The notes under the pieces are model-generated. The model had not been told where the DNA came from and ran no database searches. It saw nothing but the letters and a program-made list of their open reading frames with translations. Both the position numbers and the translations under genes were made by a program. A stretch of DNA of 64,000 bases from Bosea sp. (in: a-proteobacteria) (lineage in GTDB: Bacteria > Pseudomonadota > Alphaproteobacteria > Rhizobiales > Beijerinckiaceae): NCBI GenBank assembly GCA_023910605.1, contig JAAVVV010000001.1:1-64000 (forward strand), read 5' to 3'. Shown one piece after another: positions 42,492 to 52,415 of the stretch (position 1 is the first letter of the stretch; every line of letters begins with the position of its first letter).

Positions 42492-43456
42492 CCCCGCAAG
42501 AGATGGAAGCGCGCATCGTCCGCTATGGCGATCTGAAAGCCTGCAAGACAGCCTTTATCGATGCCCATACGCCGGGCTCGGACCGGAAGGAGAATTTCAC
42601 GATCATCGGTGGCGGTGTTTCTGAATCGCCCGATCAGCATGTGCACATCCGCGAAACGCCGGGCTTCAATATCGGCGCTGCCGGTCAGCCGCCGGGCTGC
42701 CGGAACTCTCTGCACTCACACCGCACGGCCGAGGTGTTTTTCGTCCTGAAGGGACGCTGGCGCTTTTTCTGGGGACGTTGGGGTACGGCGGGTGAGTTCA
42801 TCGCCGAGGAAGGCGACATCTTCAATATTCCCACCGGCATCTTTCGGGCTTTCGAGAATGTTGGCACGGATTACGGGATGATCATGGCCATTCTCGGCGG
42901 AGATGATGCGGGCGGAGGTGTGATCTGGGCTCCGCAGGTGATCACCGATGCCAAAGATTATGGGCTGATCTTGGGCAAGAACGGCAAGCTTTACGACACC
43001 AGGAAAGGCCAGAAACTGCCTGAAGGTTTGCCCCACATGCCGCTGCTGACCGATGAGGAATTGAAGGCCTATCCCGAACCCACCACGGCGGACGTCATCC
43101 CCAACCATGTCGCACGATATCAGGACCTGATGGCGCTCTCCGATCGTCAACCGGCCAAGGTGATCGGAGCGGAAGGCCGGCTGCGCGACCGGCCCGGCTT
43201 CGAGGTGGAACTGCTATCGCGGAACTCTATTTCCGCGGAGGAGTATTCCACACCCCGCCACGAGATCCTGATGCCGATGCGCGGCTATTGGCGCTTGGGC
43301 TGGGCGGGTGGCTCCACCGTGCTGAACCCGGGCGACACCGCCGCCATTCCGCCGGGCCTCAGGCACAGCCTCGCGCCCTCGATGACGGGCGAGGCTTCGC
43401 TTTACCGCGTGCGCAACACCGACGATCCAGCCGGCGCGACCGGCCGCCTGCTTTGA
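42488..43456 (+). CDS. Two-domain cupin protein
   Basis: A 322-residue bicupin. The N-terminal cupin (about 45-150) has the metal-binding pattern NSLHSHRTAEVFFVLKGRW and EEGDIFNIPTGIFRAFEN. The second cupin (about 230-315) lacks most histidines (RHEILMPMRGYWRLGW; LNPGDTAAIPPGLRHSL) and may be structural. Such proteins act as isomerases, dioxygenases or lyases on small carboxylates or sugars; the reaction here is unknown. It overlaps the gene before it by 4 bp. Confidence 0.82.
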   Translation: MTPQEMEARIVRYGDLKACKTAFIDAHTPGSDRKENFTIIGGGVSESPDQHVHIRETPGFNIGAAGQPPGCRNSLHSHRTAEVFFVLKGRWRFFWGRWGTAGEFIAEEGDIFNIPTGIFRAFENVGTDYGMIMAILGGDDAGGGVIWAPQVITDAKDYGLILGKNGKLYDTRKGQKLPEGLPHMPLLTDEELKAYPEPTTADVIPNHVARYQDLMALSDRQPAKVIGAEGRLRDRPGFEVELLSRNSISAEEYSTPRHEILMPMRGYWRLGWAGGSTVLNPGDTAAIPPGLRHSLAPSMTGEASLYRVRNTDDPAGATGRLL

Positions 43457-43466
43457 GGAACGTACC

Positions 43467-44588
43467 ATGACGCTGCTTTCCACCCATGTCGGCTCACTGC
43501 CTCGCTCGCAGAAGGTTGTAGATTTCCTTTTCGCCCGCGAGCGCGGCGAGGCCTACGATCAGGCTGCCTTCGATGCAGCGATGGAAGAGGCCGTGATGGA
43601 ATTGGTGCGCCGGCAGAAGGAAGCCGGCGTGGATATCGTCTCTGACGGCGAGACCTCGAAAATTTCGTATGCCACATACGTGAAGGATCGTTACACAGGC
43701 TTCGCCGGCGACAGCCCGCGCAATGCCCCGGCGGACCTGAAGCTCTTCCCGACCTATCTCGAACGCCTCGCGCGCGACGGCGGCACGCCGAAATACGCGC
43801 GTCCGCAATGCGTCGGGCCGGTGGTCTCGAAGGGCCAGGGCGAATTGCAGAAGGACATCAAGGCCCTGAAGGCTGCGATGGCCACGCATGGCGTGGAGCG
43901 CGGCTTCATGAATGCCGCCTCGCCCGGCGTCATCTCCCTCTTCCTGCAGAACGTGCATTACGCAAGCCGCGAGGCTTATCTCGAGGCCCTCGCGGAAGTG
44001 ATGCGCGAGGAGTATCGCACGATCATCGAGGCGGGGCTCGACCTGCAACTCGATTGCCCCGATCTCGCGCTCTCGCGCCACATGCTTTTCACGCATCTTT
44101 CGGACGAGGAATTCCTGAAGATCGCGGGGTTGCATGTCGAAGCCCTGCGCCATGCGGTGGGAGGCCTGCCGCAAGATCGCATCCGGCTTCATATCTGTTG
44201 GGGCAATTACGAGGGTCCGCATTGCTGCGACATCGACATGGCCAAGGTGTTTTCGCTGCTGATGGCGGTGCCCGCGCGCTACATTCTGTTTGAGACCGCG
44301 AACCCTCGCCACGGGCATGAATGGACCGTGTTCCGCGATCGCGCCAAGGAAATCCCGCAAGACAAGGTTCTGGTGCCCGGCGCGGTGGATACGACGACGA
44401 ATTTCGTCGAGCATCCGGAACTCGTACGGCAGCGGTTGGAGCGGTTCACATCCATCGTCGGCAAGGACCGCGTGATCGCGGGCTCTGATTGCGGATTTGG
44501 CACGTTCGCAGGCTTTGGCTCGGTTGATCCCGAAATCGCCTGGGCGAAGCTCGCGACCCTGAAGGAGGGGGCGCGGCGCGTGCAATGA
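43467..44588 (+). CDS. MetE-like (cobalamin-independent methionine synthase II family) protein
   Basis: A 373-residue TIM-barrel protein of the UROD/MetE superfamily, half the length of true MetE and lacking its N-terminal domain. It starts LLSTHVGSLPRSQKVVDFLF. Zinc-ligand candidates are H and C in RLHICWGNYEGPH and C in VIAGSDCGFGTFAGFG; DIVSDGETSKISYATYV and the C-terminal GAVDTTTNFVEHPE are family features. Stand-alone members are thought to move methyl groups or process small thiols; a link to catabolism is only inferred from the cluster. Its stop overlaps a truncated hydrolase gene. Confidence 0.82.
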   Translation: MTLLSTHVGSLPRSQKVVDFLFARERGEAYDQAAFDAAMEEAVMELVRRQKEAGVDIVSDGETSKISYATYVKDRYTGFAGDSPRNAPADLKLFPTYLERLARDGGTPKYARPQCVGPVVSKGQGELQKDIKALKAAMATHGVERGFMNAASPGVISLFLQNVHYASREAYLEALAEVMREEYRTIIEAGLDLQLDCPDLALSRHMLFTHLSDEEFLKIAGLHVEALRHAVGGLPQDRIRLHICWGNYEGPHCCDIDMAKVFSLLMAVPARYILFETANPRHGHEWTVFRDRAKEIPQDKVLVPGAVDTTTNFVEHPELVRQRLERFTSIVGKDRVIAGSDCGFGTFAGFGSVDPEIAWAKLATLKEGARRVQ

Positions 44589-44635
44589 TCCCGCTCGTGC
44601 TGATCCCCGGCATGATGTGCGATGCTCGTATGTGG
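44585..44635 (+). pseudogene. Alpha/beta hydrolase, first codons only
   Basis: MIPLVLIPGMMCDARMWG is the typical first strand and oxyanion region of an alpha/beta hydrolase. It starts in an ATGA overlap with the MetE-like gene. After about 17 codons the sequence changes into insertion-sequence debris, so the rest of the gene is lost. It was evidently the last gene of the cluster. Confidence 0.7.
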
Positions 44636-45016
44636 GGCAACCTGGACACCTCCGGAAAGGCTCTGATTTCGGCTTGATGGGTGTTGCCTTTGTGAGCAAC
44701 CCCGCTGTCTGCGGTCATCGCCTCGACTTTGGTGGTTTTCTGCGTCCCGGTGCCGATGTTCCCGCCCGTTTTCGCCTCATGCAGGCAGAATCCGGGCGTC
44801 AAGGAACACCCATCGCTTCATGTTGAAGGCCATGTTCGCGAGCGTGATCGTGGCTTCGGCGCGGGCAATGCCGATCATTCCCCAGCTTCAAGATCAGCCA
44901 CCACACAGAACTGTGGCAGGCGCTGGACGCCAAGAGCGCGGCGAAGAATTTCGGCTGTGCTGGTGACTACAAGGGGACATGGGTCTGATACGACGCTTGG
45001 GTTGCTCGGGTGCGCG
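44636..45016. other. Insertion-sequence debris right of the catabolic cluster
   Basis: No intact gene. At about 44785-44885 the minus strand reads IGIARAEATITLANMAFNMK and RWVFLDARILPA-stop, which looks like the end of an IS5/IS1182-type transposase. At about 44887-44992 the plus strand reads FKISHHTELWQALDAKSAAK and NFGCAGDYKGTWV-stop, the 3' end of a gene I do not recognise. Confidence 0.5.
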
Positions 45017-45125
45017 CACAGCCTCAACACCAGACCGCGCGCCGTCCTCGGCTTCCAAACACCCGAGGAAGTCTTTATGATTGAGCTATCGAAACTCGGT
45101 GATGCACTTCAGATTTGAGACCGCC
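45017..45125 (+). pseudogene. IS30-family transposase, 3' end (right of the catabolic cluster)
   Basis: 109 bp identical to the reverse complement of 30820-30928, encoding the last residues [20 protein letters not shown] and [11 protein letters not shown]-stop. With the fragment at 30820 it brackets the 31-45 kb cluster in inverted orientation, 14 bp before dusA. Confidence 0.9.
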
Positions 45126-45139
45126 GACTAAAAGAAAAA

Positions 45140-46150
45140 ATGACGACAAATCAACACTTTAGATTCGCCGTGGCACCTATGATGGATTGGACGGACAGGC
45201 ACTGCCGGGCCTTCCATCGCCTGCTGACGCGCCATGCGCTGCTTTACAGCGAGATGGTCACGGCCAATGCCGTGATCCATGGCGAGCGCGAGCGGCTGAT
45301 CGGTTGGTCGGCGGCCCATGAGGGCCGCGTGGCGCTGCAACTCGGCGGCAATGACCCTGACGCGCTGGCCAGGGCCGCCCGCATCGGCGAAGGCTTCGGC
45401 TATGCCGAGATCAACCTCAACTGCGGCTGCCCGTCCGACCGCGTGCAGGGCGGCGCTTTCGGTGCCTGCCTGATGCGCGAGCCGGCGCTCGTCGGGGCCT
45501 GCGTGGCGGCGATGAAGGCGGCGGTTTCCATCCCCGTCACGGTCAAGTGCCGGATCGGCGTGGACGATCAGGACCCGGCCGAGGCGCTGCGCGCGTTCAC
45601 GGCTGCGGTGAAGGCGGCAGGCGTCGATGCGCTCATCGTCCATGCCCGCAAGGCCTGGCTTCAGGGCCTGTCGCCGAAGGAGAACCGCGAGGTCCCGCCG
45701 CTCGACTATCCGCTGGTCCATGCGCTGAAGGTCGAGAACCCCGAACTGTCCATATCCATCAACGGCGGCCTCCGCGAGCCGTCCGACTGGCTGGCTCACC
45801 TCGACCGCCTCGATGGTGTCATGGTCGGCCGCGAGGCCTACCAGAACCCGCAGGTCCTGCTGGAGGTCGACCCCGGCCTGTTCGGCGAACCCGCGCCGGC
45901 GCAGGACCTCTTCGCGGCGATGGAGGCCTATGTGCCCTATGTCGCGGCCGAACTGGCACGCGGCACGCGGCTTCATTCGATCACGCGGCATCTGACGGGG
46001 CTTTTCGCCGGGCGGCCGGGCGCGCGCGCCTTCCGCCAGGGGCTCGCTCTTGATTGCATGCGGCCCGATGCCGGGCTGGACGCGCTGCGCGGCGCGGTGG
46101 CGCGGGTATCGCGCGAGTGCGTGGCCCCGCAGGAGGAGCGCGCAGCATGA
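45140..46150 (+). CDS. dusA: tRNA-dihydrouridine(20/20a) synthase
   Basis: A 336-residue flavoprotein that reduces uridine 20/20a in the tRNA D-loop. FMN-binding and catalytic motifs are FAVAPMMDWTDRHCRAFHRL, the active Cys in INLNCGCPSDRVQGGAFGAC, HARKAWLQGLSPKENR and SINGGLREPSD with MVGREAYQNP. The first nine codons are only one third G+C (AAT, TTT and AGA codons), unlike the rest. The 5' end of dusA is a known attachment site of integrative elements, and the accessory region ends 14 bp upstream. The next gene overlaps its stop (ATGA). Confidence 0.95.
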   Translation: MTTNQHFRFAVAPMMDWTDRHCRAFHRLLTRHALLYSEMVTANAVIHGERERLIGWSAAHEGRVALQLGGNDPDALARAARIGEGFGYAEINLNCGCPSDRVQGGAFGACLMREPALVGACVAAMKAAVSIPVTVKCRIGVDDQDPAEALRAFTAAVKAAGVDALIVHARKAWLQGLSPKENREVPPLDYPLVHALKVENPELSISINGGLREPSDWLAHLDRLDGVMVGREAYQNPQVLLEVDPGLFGEPAPAQDLFAAMEAYVPYVAAELARGTRLHSITRHLTGLFAGRPGARAFRQGLALDCMRPDAGLDALRGAVARVSRECVAPQEERAA

Positions 46151-46614
46151 GCGCGGATGATCCGTCGGCGGCGGTCGTCAGCGCCGGAGCGGAGGCACGC
46201 ATCCGCGAGAGCTTCGCGCGGCAGGGGCTCATGGCCACTCTGGGCGCCAGGATCACGGCCGTGACGCCGGGCGAGGTGACGATCATGCTGCCCGTGGCGC
46301 CGTCCGTCAGCCAGCAGCACGGCTTCGTTCATGCCGGCGCCGTCGCCGCGATCGCGGATTCGGCCGCCGGCTATGCAGCCTTGACGCTGATGCCGGAGGG
46401 CGCAGGCGTGCTTACCACCGAGTTCAAGATCAATCTCGTGGCCCCTGCCGCTGGCGAGCGCCTCCTGGCGCGGGGCAGGATCATCAAGGCCGGGCGCACG
46501 CTGACCCTTGCCATGACCGAGGTCCATGCCGTCGCGGACGGGCGCGAGAAGCTGTGCGCCGTGCTCACCGCCACGCTGATGACCATGGCGGGACGCGCCG
46601 GCGTGGCGGATTGA
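46147..46614 (+). CDS. PaaI-like hotdog-fold thioesterase
   Basis: A 155-residue hotdog-fold protein. The region GFVHAGAVAAIADSAAGYAA (G-x-x-H-x-G and the catalytic acidic residue) marks the PaaI/YbgC-like thioesterases that hydrolyse acyl-CoA, often aromatic or medium chain. The substrate is unknown. It overlaps the end of dusA by 4 bp and is probably co-transcribed with it. Confidence 0.88.
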   Translation: MSADDPSAAVVSAGAEARIRESFARQGLMATLGARITAVTPGEVTIMLPVAPSVSQQHGFVHAGAVAAIADSAAGYAALTLMPEGAGVLTTEFKINLVAPAAGERLLARGRIIKAGRTLTLAMTEVHAVADGREKLCAVLTATLMTMAGRAGVAD

Positions 46615-46827
46615 CGCGACCCAGCCGCAGTGGGGCGGCGGCGAAGCCATGCTGTTGCTTTGCCTGATGGTCCGGGTTGCGTGGCCAGTATCAGCATGCT
46701 ACGGCACCCCCGCTTTGCGGGGAAACAAACCCTGGCGAAGTCTCCATTCATGCGCGGCTTGCGCGGCTCGGCGACGCTCCCGGAACGGGGCTCGAATCCG
46801 GGCTTCATGGACCAAGAGAGATCAGAC

Positions 46828-47388
46828 GTGGCCCAGAGCGGTTCCATCGTGTCAGGTGTCAGCGGGCGTTATGCCTCCGCCCTGTTCGAGCTTTCGCAGG
46901 AGATGAAGGCGGTCGACGAGGTCGGCGCGAGCCTTGATCGCTTCGGCGCGATGATCGACGGCAGCGAGGATCTCAAGCGCCTCATCCGCAACCCGGTCTT
47001 CACCGCCGACGAGCAGGTCGCTGCCGTCAAGGGCGTTCTGGCCGCCAGCGGCATCGGCGGCCTGGCCGCGAACTTCATCGCGCTGGTTGCATCCAAGCGC
47101 CGCCTTTTCGCCCTGCCGGGAATGATCGAGGGCTACCGCAAGCTTCTGGCCGACCATAAGGGAATCGTGCGCGCCGAAGTGATGATCGCCGAGCAGCCCT
47201 CCGCAGGCCAGCTCAAGGACATCGCCGCCGCGTTGAAGGATGCGGCCGGCAAGCAGGTCGAGATCGACCTCAGGATTGATCCGGCGCTCATCGGCGGCCT
47301 CATCGTGAAGATGGGCTCGCGGATGATCGACGCTTCGCTCAAAACCAAACTCAACTCTATACGCCTTGCGATGAAAGAGGTCGGCTGA
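46828..47388 (+). CDS. atpH: ATP synthase F1 subunit delta
   Basis: A 186-residue subunit joining the F1 head to the peripheral stalk. It reads [20 protein letters not shown] at the start, [20 protein letters not shown] in the middle and [20 protein letters not shown] at the end. The GTG at 46828 is preferred, since AGAGAGA lies about seven bases upstream and the resulting length matches alphaproteobacterial AtpH; an ATG at 46807 lacks a ribosome binding site. First gene of atpHAGDC; atpA starts in an overlap with its stop. Confidence 0.92.
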   Translation: MAQSGSIVSGVSGRYASALFELSQEMKAVDEVGASLDRFGAMIDGSEDLKRLIRNPVFTADEQVAAVKGVLAASGIGGLAANFIALVASKRRLFALPGMIEGYRKLLADHKGIVRAEVMIAEQPSAGQLKDIAAALKDAAGKQVEIDLRIDPALIGGLIVKMGSRMIDASLKTKLNSIRLAMKEVG

Positions 47389-48917
47389 TGGAACTTCGCG
47401 CCGCAGAAATCTCCGCGATCCTCAAGGATCAGATCAAGAATTTCGGCTCGGAGGCTTCGGTCACCGAAGTCGGCCAGGTGCTGTCCGTCGGCGACGGCAT
47501 CGCCCGCGTCTATGGCCTCGACCAGGTGCAGGCCGGCGAGATGGTCGAGTTCGAGTCAGGCGTGCGCGGTATGGCGCTCAACCTTGAAAGCGACAATGTC
47601 GGCATCGTCATCTTCGGCTCCGACCGCGAGATCAAGGAAGGCCAGACCGTCAAGCGCACCGGCGCCATCGTCGACGTTCCTGTCGGCAAGGAGCTTCTGG
47701 GCCGCGTGGTCGACGCGCTCGGCAATCCGATCGACGGCAAGGGCCCGATCAAGGCCACCCGCCGTGCCCGCGTCGACGTCAAGGCGCCAGGCATCATTCC
47801 GCGCAAGTCGGTGCACGAGCCGATGGCGACCGGCCTCAAAGCCATCGACGCGCTCATCCCGATCGGCCGTGGCCAGCGCGAACTCATCATCGGCGACCGC
47901 CAGACCGGCAAGACCGCCGTGGCGCTCGACACCATCCTCAACCAGAAGTCGCTCAATGAAGGTGATGACGAGAGTCAGAAGCTTTACTGCGTCTATGTCG
48001 CGATCGGCCAGAAGCGCTCCACCGTCGCCCAGTTCGTGAAGGTGCTCGAAGAGCGCGGCGCTCTGGAATACTCGATCATTATCGCCGCCACCGCCTCGGA
48101 CGCTGCGCCTATGCAGTTCCTGGCGCCCTTCTCTGGCTGCGCGATGGGCGAGTATTTCCGCGACAACGGCATGCATGCCGTCATCATCTATGACGATCTT
48201 TCCAAGCAGGCCGTGGCCTATCGCCAGATGTCGCTGCTGCTGCGCCGCCCGCCGGGCCGCGAAGCCTATCCCGGCGACGTTTTCTATCTCCACTCCCGCC
48301 TGCTCGAGCGCGCCGCCAAGATGGGCGACGATGCCGGCAAGGGTTCGCTCACCGCTCTTCCGGTGATCGAAACCCAGGCCAACGACGTGTCGGCCTACAT
48401 TCCCACCAACGTGATCTCGATCACCGACGGCCAGATCTTCCTCGAGACGGACCTGTTCTACCAGGGCATTCGCCCGGCCGTGAACGTCGGCCTCTCGGTC
48501 AGCCGCGTGGGCTCCTCGGCCCAGACCAAGGCCACCAAGAAGGTGGCCGGCAAGATCAAGGGCGAACTCGCCCAGTATCGCGAGATGGCCGCCTTCGCCC
48601 AGTTCGGCTCCGACCTCGACGCCGTGACCCAGCGCCTGCTCAACCGCGGCGCACGCCTGACCGAGCTGCTCAAGCAGCCGCAGTTCTCGCCGCTCAAGAT
48701 GGAGGAGCAGGCTTGCGTGATCTATGCCGGGGTCAACGGCTATCTCGACAAGCTGCCGGTCAGCAAGGTCCGCGCCTTTGAGGACCAGCTCCTGTCGCTG
48801 CTGCGCGGCAAGCATGTCGACCTGCTGAACACCATCCGCGACTCGAAGGACCTCTCCGATGCCAGCGCCGCGACGCTGAAGGGCATTGTTGAAGGTCTGT
48901 CGAAGTCGTTCGCCTGA
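47388..48917 (+). CDS. atpA: ATP synthase F1 subunit alpha
   Basis: A 509-residue nucleotide-binding subunit. P-loop [14 protein letters not shown] (about 169-182), the conserved [20 protein letters not shown], the Arg-finger region [16 protein letters not shown] and [16 protein letters not shown] near the end. Full family length. It shares its first base with the last base of the atpH stop codon (TGATG). Confidence 0.97.
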   Translation: MELRAAEISAILKDQIKNFGSEASVTEVGQVLSVGDGIARVYGLDQVQAGEMVEFESGVRGMALNLESDNVGIVIFGSDREIKEGQTVKRTGAIVDVPVGKELLGRVVDALGNPIDGKGPIKATRRARVDVKAPGIIPRKSVHEPMATGLKAIDALIPIGRGQRELIIGDRQTGKTAVALDTILNQKSLNEGDDESQKLYCVYVAIGQKRSTVAQFVKVLEERGALEYSIIIAATASDAAPMQFLAPFSGCAMGEYFRDNGMHAVIIYDDLSKQAVAYRQMSLLLRRPPGREAYPGDVFYLHSRLLERAAKMGDDAGKGSLTALPVIETQANDVSAYIPTNVISITDGQIFLETDLFYQGIRPAVNVGLSVSRVGSSAQTKATKKVAGKIKGELAQYREMAAFAQFGSDLDAVTQRLLNRGARLTELLKQPQFSPLKMEEQACVIYAGVNGYLDKLPVSKVRAFEDQLLSLLRGKHVDLLNTIRDSKDLSDASAATLKGIVEGLSKSFA

Positions 48918-49036
48918 GACGGCTCCGGGCCCGCTCGCGGGCTCCAGCGAGGCGAACCGTTCCCGAAGGGACAGGCTCGCCTCACCGCCGCGCCCCTCGC
49001 GGGGCCGGACATGACCAGCGGCAAGGGAACGATCGA
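48918..49036. other. atpA-atpG intergenic region with stem-loops
   Basis: 119 bp containing three GC-rich inverted repeats: GGGCCCGC/GCGGGCTC, GAGGCGA/TCGCCTC and GCCCCTCGCGGGGC. No T run follows, so they are more likely mRNA-processing or stabilising hairpins than terminators. Confidence 0.4.
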
Positions 49037-49912
49037 ATGCCCTCTTTGAAGGACCTTCGCACACGCATCGCCTCGGTGAAGGCGACGCAGAAGATCACCA
49101 AGGCGATGCAGATGGTCGCCGCGGCGAAGCTGCGCAAGGCGCAGCTGGCCGCCGAGGCCGCGCGTCCCTATGCCGAGCGTATGGAGAGCGTGCTCGCCAA
49201 TCTTGGCGCCGGCGTCGATGCCTCCTCCGCGCCCCGCCTGCTGGCGGGGACAGGATCGGACAAGGTGCACCTTCTGATCGTCTGCACGGCCGAGCGCGGC
49301 CTGTGCGGCGCCTTCAACTCGTCCATCGCCCGTCTGGCGCGCGAACATGCCGGGCGTCTGCTGTCCGAAGGCAAGACCGTCAGGATCCTGTGCGTGGGCA
49401 AGAAGGGCAACGACGCCCTGCGCCGCACGCTTGAGCGCAACATCATCGACCTGATCGAGTTCCGCTCGGTGAAGCAGATGAGCTTCGTGCAGGCCGATGA
49501 GGTCAGCGCCCGCGTCCTGAAGATGTATGAGGCCGGCGAGTTCGACGTCGCAACCCTGTTCTTCTCCAAGTTCAAGTCGGTGATCTCGCAGATCCCGACC
49601 GCGCAGAAGCTGATCCCGGCCGAGATTCCCGCCCGCGCCGCCGCCGGCGGCGCGCAGTCCGTCTATGATTACGAGCCCGACGAGAGCGCCATCCTCGAGA
49701 CCCTGCTGCCGCGCAACGTGGCCGTGCAGATCTTCAAGGCGCTGCTCGAGAACGCTGCGTCAGAACAGGGCGCGCGCATGTCCGCCATGGACAATGCCAC
49801 GCGCAACGCCGGCGACATGATCAAGAAGCAGACGCAGAAGTACAACCGCACGCGTCAGGCGATGATCACCAAGGAACTCATCGAAATCATTTCGGGCGCG
49901 GAAGCGCTCTGA
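49037..49912 (+). CDS. atpG: ATP synthase F1 subunit gamma
   Basis: A 291-residue central-stalk subunit. The terminal helices are clear: [20 protein letters not shown] with [13 protein letters not shown] at the N-terminus, and [20 protein letters not shown] with [20 protein letters not shown] at the C-terminus. [16 protein letters not shown] is the family motif. Full length. Confidence 0.97.
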   Translation: MPSLKDLRTRIASVKATQKITKAMQMVAAAKLRKAQLAAEAARPYAERMESVLANLGAGVDASSAPRLLAGTGSDKVHLLIVCTAERGLCGAFNSSIARLAREHAGRLLSEGKTVRILCVGKKGNDALRRTLERNIIDLIEFRSVKQMSFVQADEVSARVLKMYEAGEFDVATLFFSKFKSVISQIPTAQKLIPAEIPARAAAGGAQSVYDYEPDESAILETLLPRNVAVQIFKALLENAASEQGARMSAMDNATRNAGDMIKKQTQKYNRTRQAMITKELIEIISGAEAL

Positions 49913-49926
49913 TCACCGAAGCTTGA

Positions 49927-51411
<1,485 letters not shown>

Positions 51412-51520
51412 TTGATTGATCCCAGTCGGGGGCAAGCATTGGGCAGCCGGGCGTTCGGTCCGGCGGCCGTCTGTACCAACTCTCCGACTGTCCACTGCCC
51501 ACTGCCGTCCGGAGCGCCCT

Positions 51521-51922
51521 ATGGCCACCTTCCAGTTCGAACTCGTCTCGCCTGAACGCGTGCTTTTCTCGGGCCCGGTGGACAGCGTTGTCGTGCCGGC
51601 CTCCGAAGGCGACATGACCGTGCTGGCGGGCCATGCGCCCTCCATGGCGACGCTGAAGCCCGGCGTCGTCACGGTGGCCGAAGGCAAGAGCGGCCAGCGC
51701 CGCCTGTTCGTGCGCGGCGGCTTCGTCGACATCAACGAAACGGGGCTCACCATCCTCGCCGAGCATGCCATCCCGCTCGAGGACCTGAAGCCCGAGATGA
51801 TCGCGGCCGACATCAAGAACGCGATGGACGACGTCGCCGATGCCCGCTCGGTGGAATCGCGCATCGCGGCCCAGGCGCGCCTTGATGGCCTGCGGCAGCT
51901 TCAGGGCGCCCTCGTCAACTGA
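51521..51922 (+). CDS. atpC: ATP synthase F1 subunit epsilon
   Basis: A 133-residue regulatory subunit: ATFQFELVSPERVLFSGPVD, GDMTVLAGHAPSMATLKPGV and a C-terminal helix (SVESRIAAQARLDGLRQLQG). The start at 51521 fits the family; the frame is open upstream but without resemblance. Last gene of the F1 operon; the F0 genes are elsewhere, as usual in alphaproteobacteria. Confidence 0.95.
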   Translation: MATFQFELVSPERVLFSGPVDSVVVPASEGDMTVLAGHAPSMATLKPGVVTVAEGKSGQRRLFVRGGFVDINETGLTILAEHAIPLEDLKPEMIAADIKNAMDDVADARSVESRIAAQARLDGLRQLQGALVN

Positions 51923-51983
51923 GCGCGGGAAGCACGCCCACGCCGCTGCCAGCCCGCCACACCCGCCTGTTGCGGCAACGCCC

Positions 51984-52415
51984 TCAGCGCGGCGCGTCGG
52001 TCAGCTGGATTGTCCAGCTCTTCTGCTCGCCGGTGTCAACCTCGAAGAAATTGGCCCGGTCGAAGCCGCGCGGCAGGCAGTCGTCGATGCCCCGGATTGT
52101 GAACTCGCGATTGCGCACGCACATGGTGGATTTGCCGGTCCACTCCCCGCCCTTGTCGTAGTCGACGGCGTGAATGTAGTAGAACCGCGCCGCCAGCGTC
52201 CCGCGCAGGATGGTCTCGCAGCCACGCGGGCTCAGATTCCACCACCCTTCCGTAATCCAGCCCTGGGCATCGCGATAGCCGAGCGCGACGCCGACGCGGC
52301 TTGCGGTGTTGTTGCAAATGCGCAGGTCCGCCAGGGCCGCGCCAGACCACAGCATAGCGACGAGCGCGACGGCGGACGAAAGGCGGGGCAAGGACAGGAG
52401 GCGGCGAAAAGGCAT
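51984..52415 (-). CDS. DUF1036 secreted protein
   Basis: A 143-residue protein with an N-terminal signal peptide (LSSAVALVAMLWSGAALA) and a DUF1036 domain: DLRICNNTASRVGVALGYRD, WITEGWWNLSPRGCETILRG and GIDDCLPRGFDRANFFEVDT. Four Cys may form two disulfides in the periplasm. The function is unknown. The ATG at 52415 overlaps the stop of the glycerate kinase gene, so the two form an operon. Confidence 0.88.
   Translation of the reverse strand: MPFRRLLSLPRLSSAVALVAMLWSGAALADLRICNNTASRVGVALGYRDAQGWITEGWWNLSPRGCETILRGTLAARFYYIHAVDYDKGGEWTGKSTMCVRNREFTIRGIDDCLPRGFDRANFFEVDTGEQKSWTIQLTDAPR

Noticed and set aside
654-45139. One single genomic island from the integrase to dusA.
   Set aside because: The integrase and the dusA border lie at opposite ends, no direct repeat of the dusA start was found near 1-650, and there are several internal deletion scars. 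The region is better described as a composite of several arrivals.
47556-49064. A 502-codon open frame on the minus strand.
   Set aside because: It is the antisense of atpA, a common artefact in high-GC genomes.
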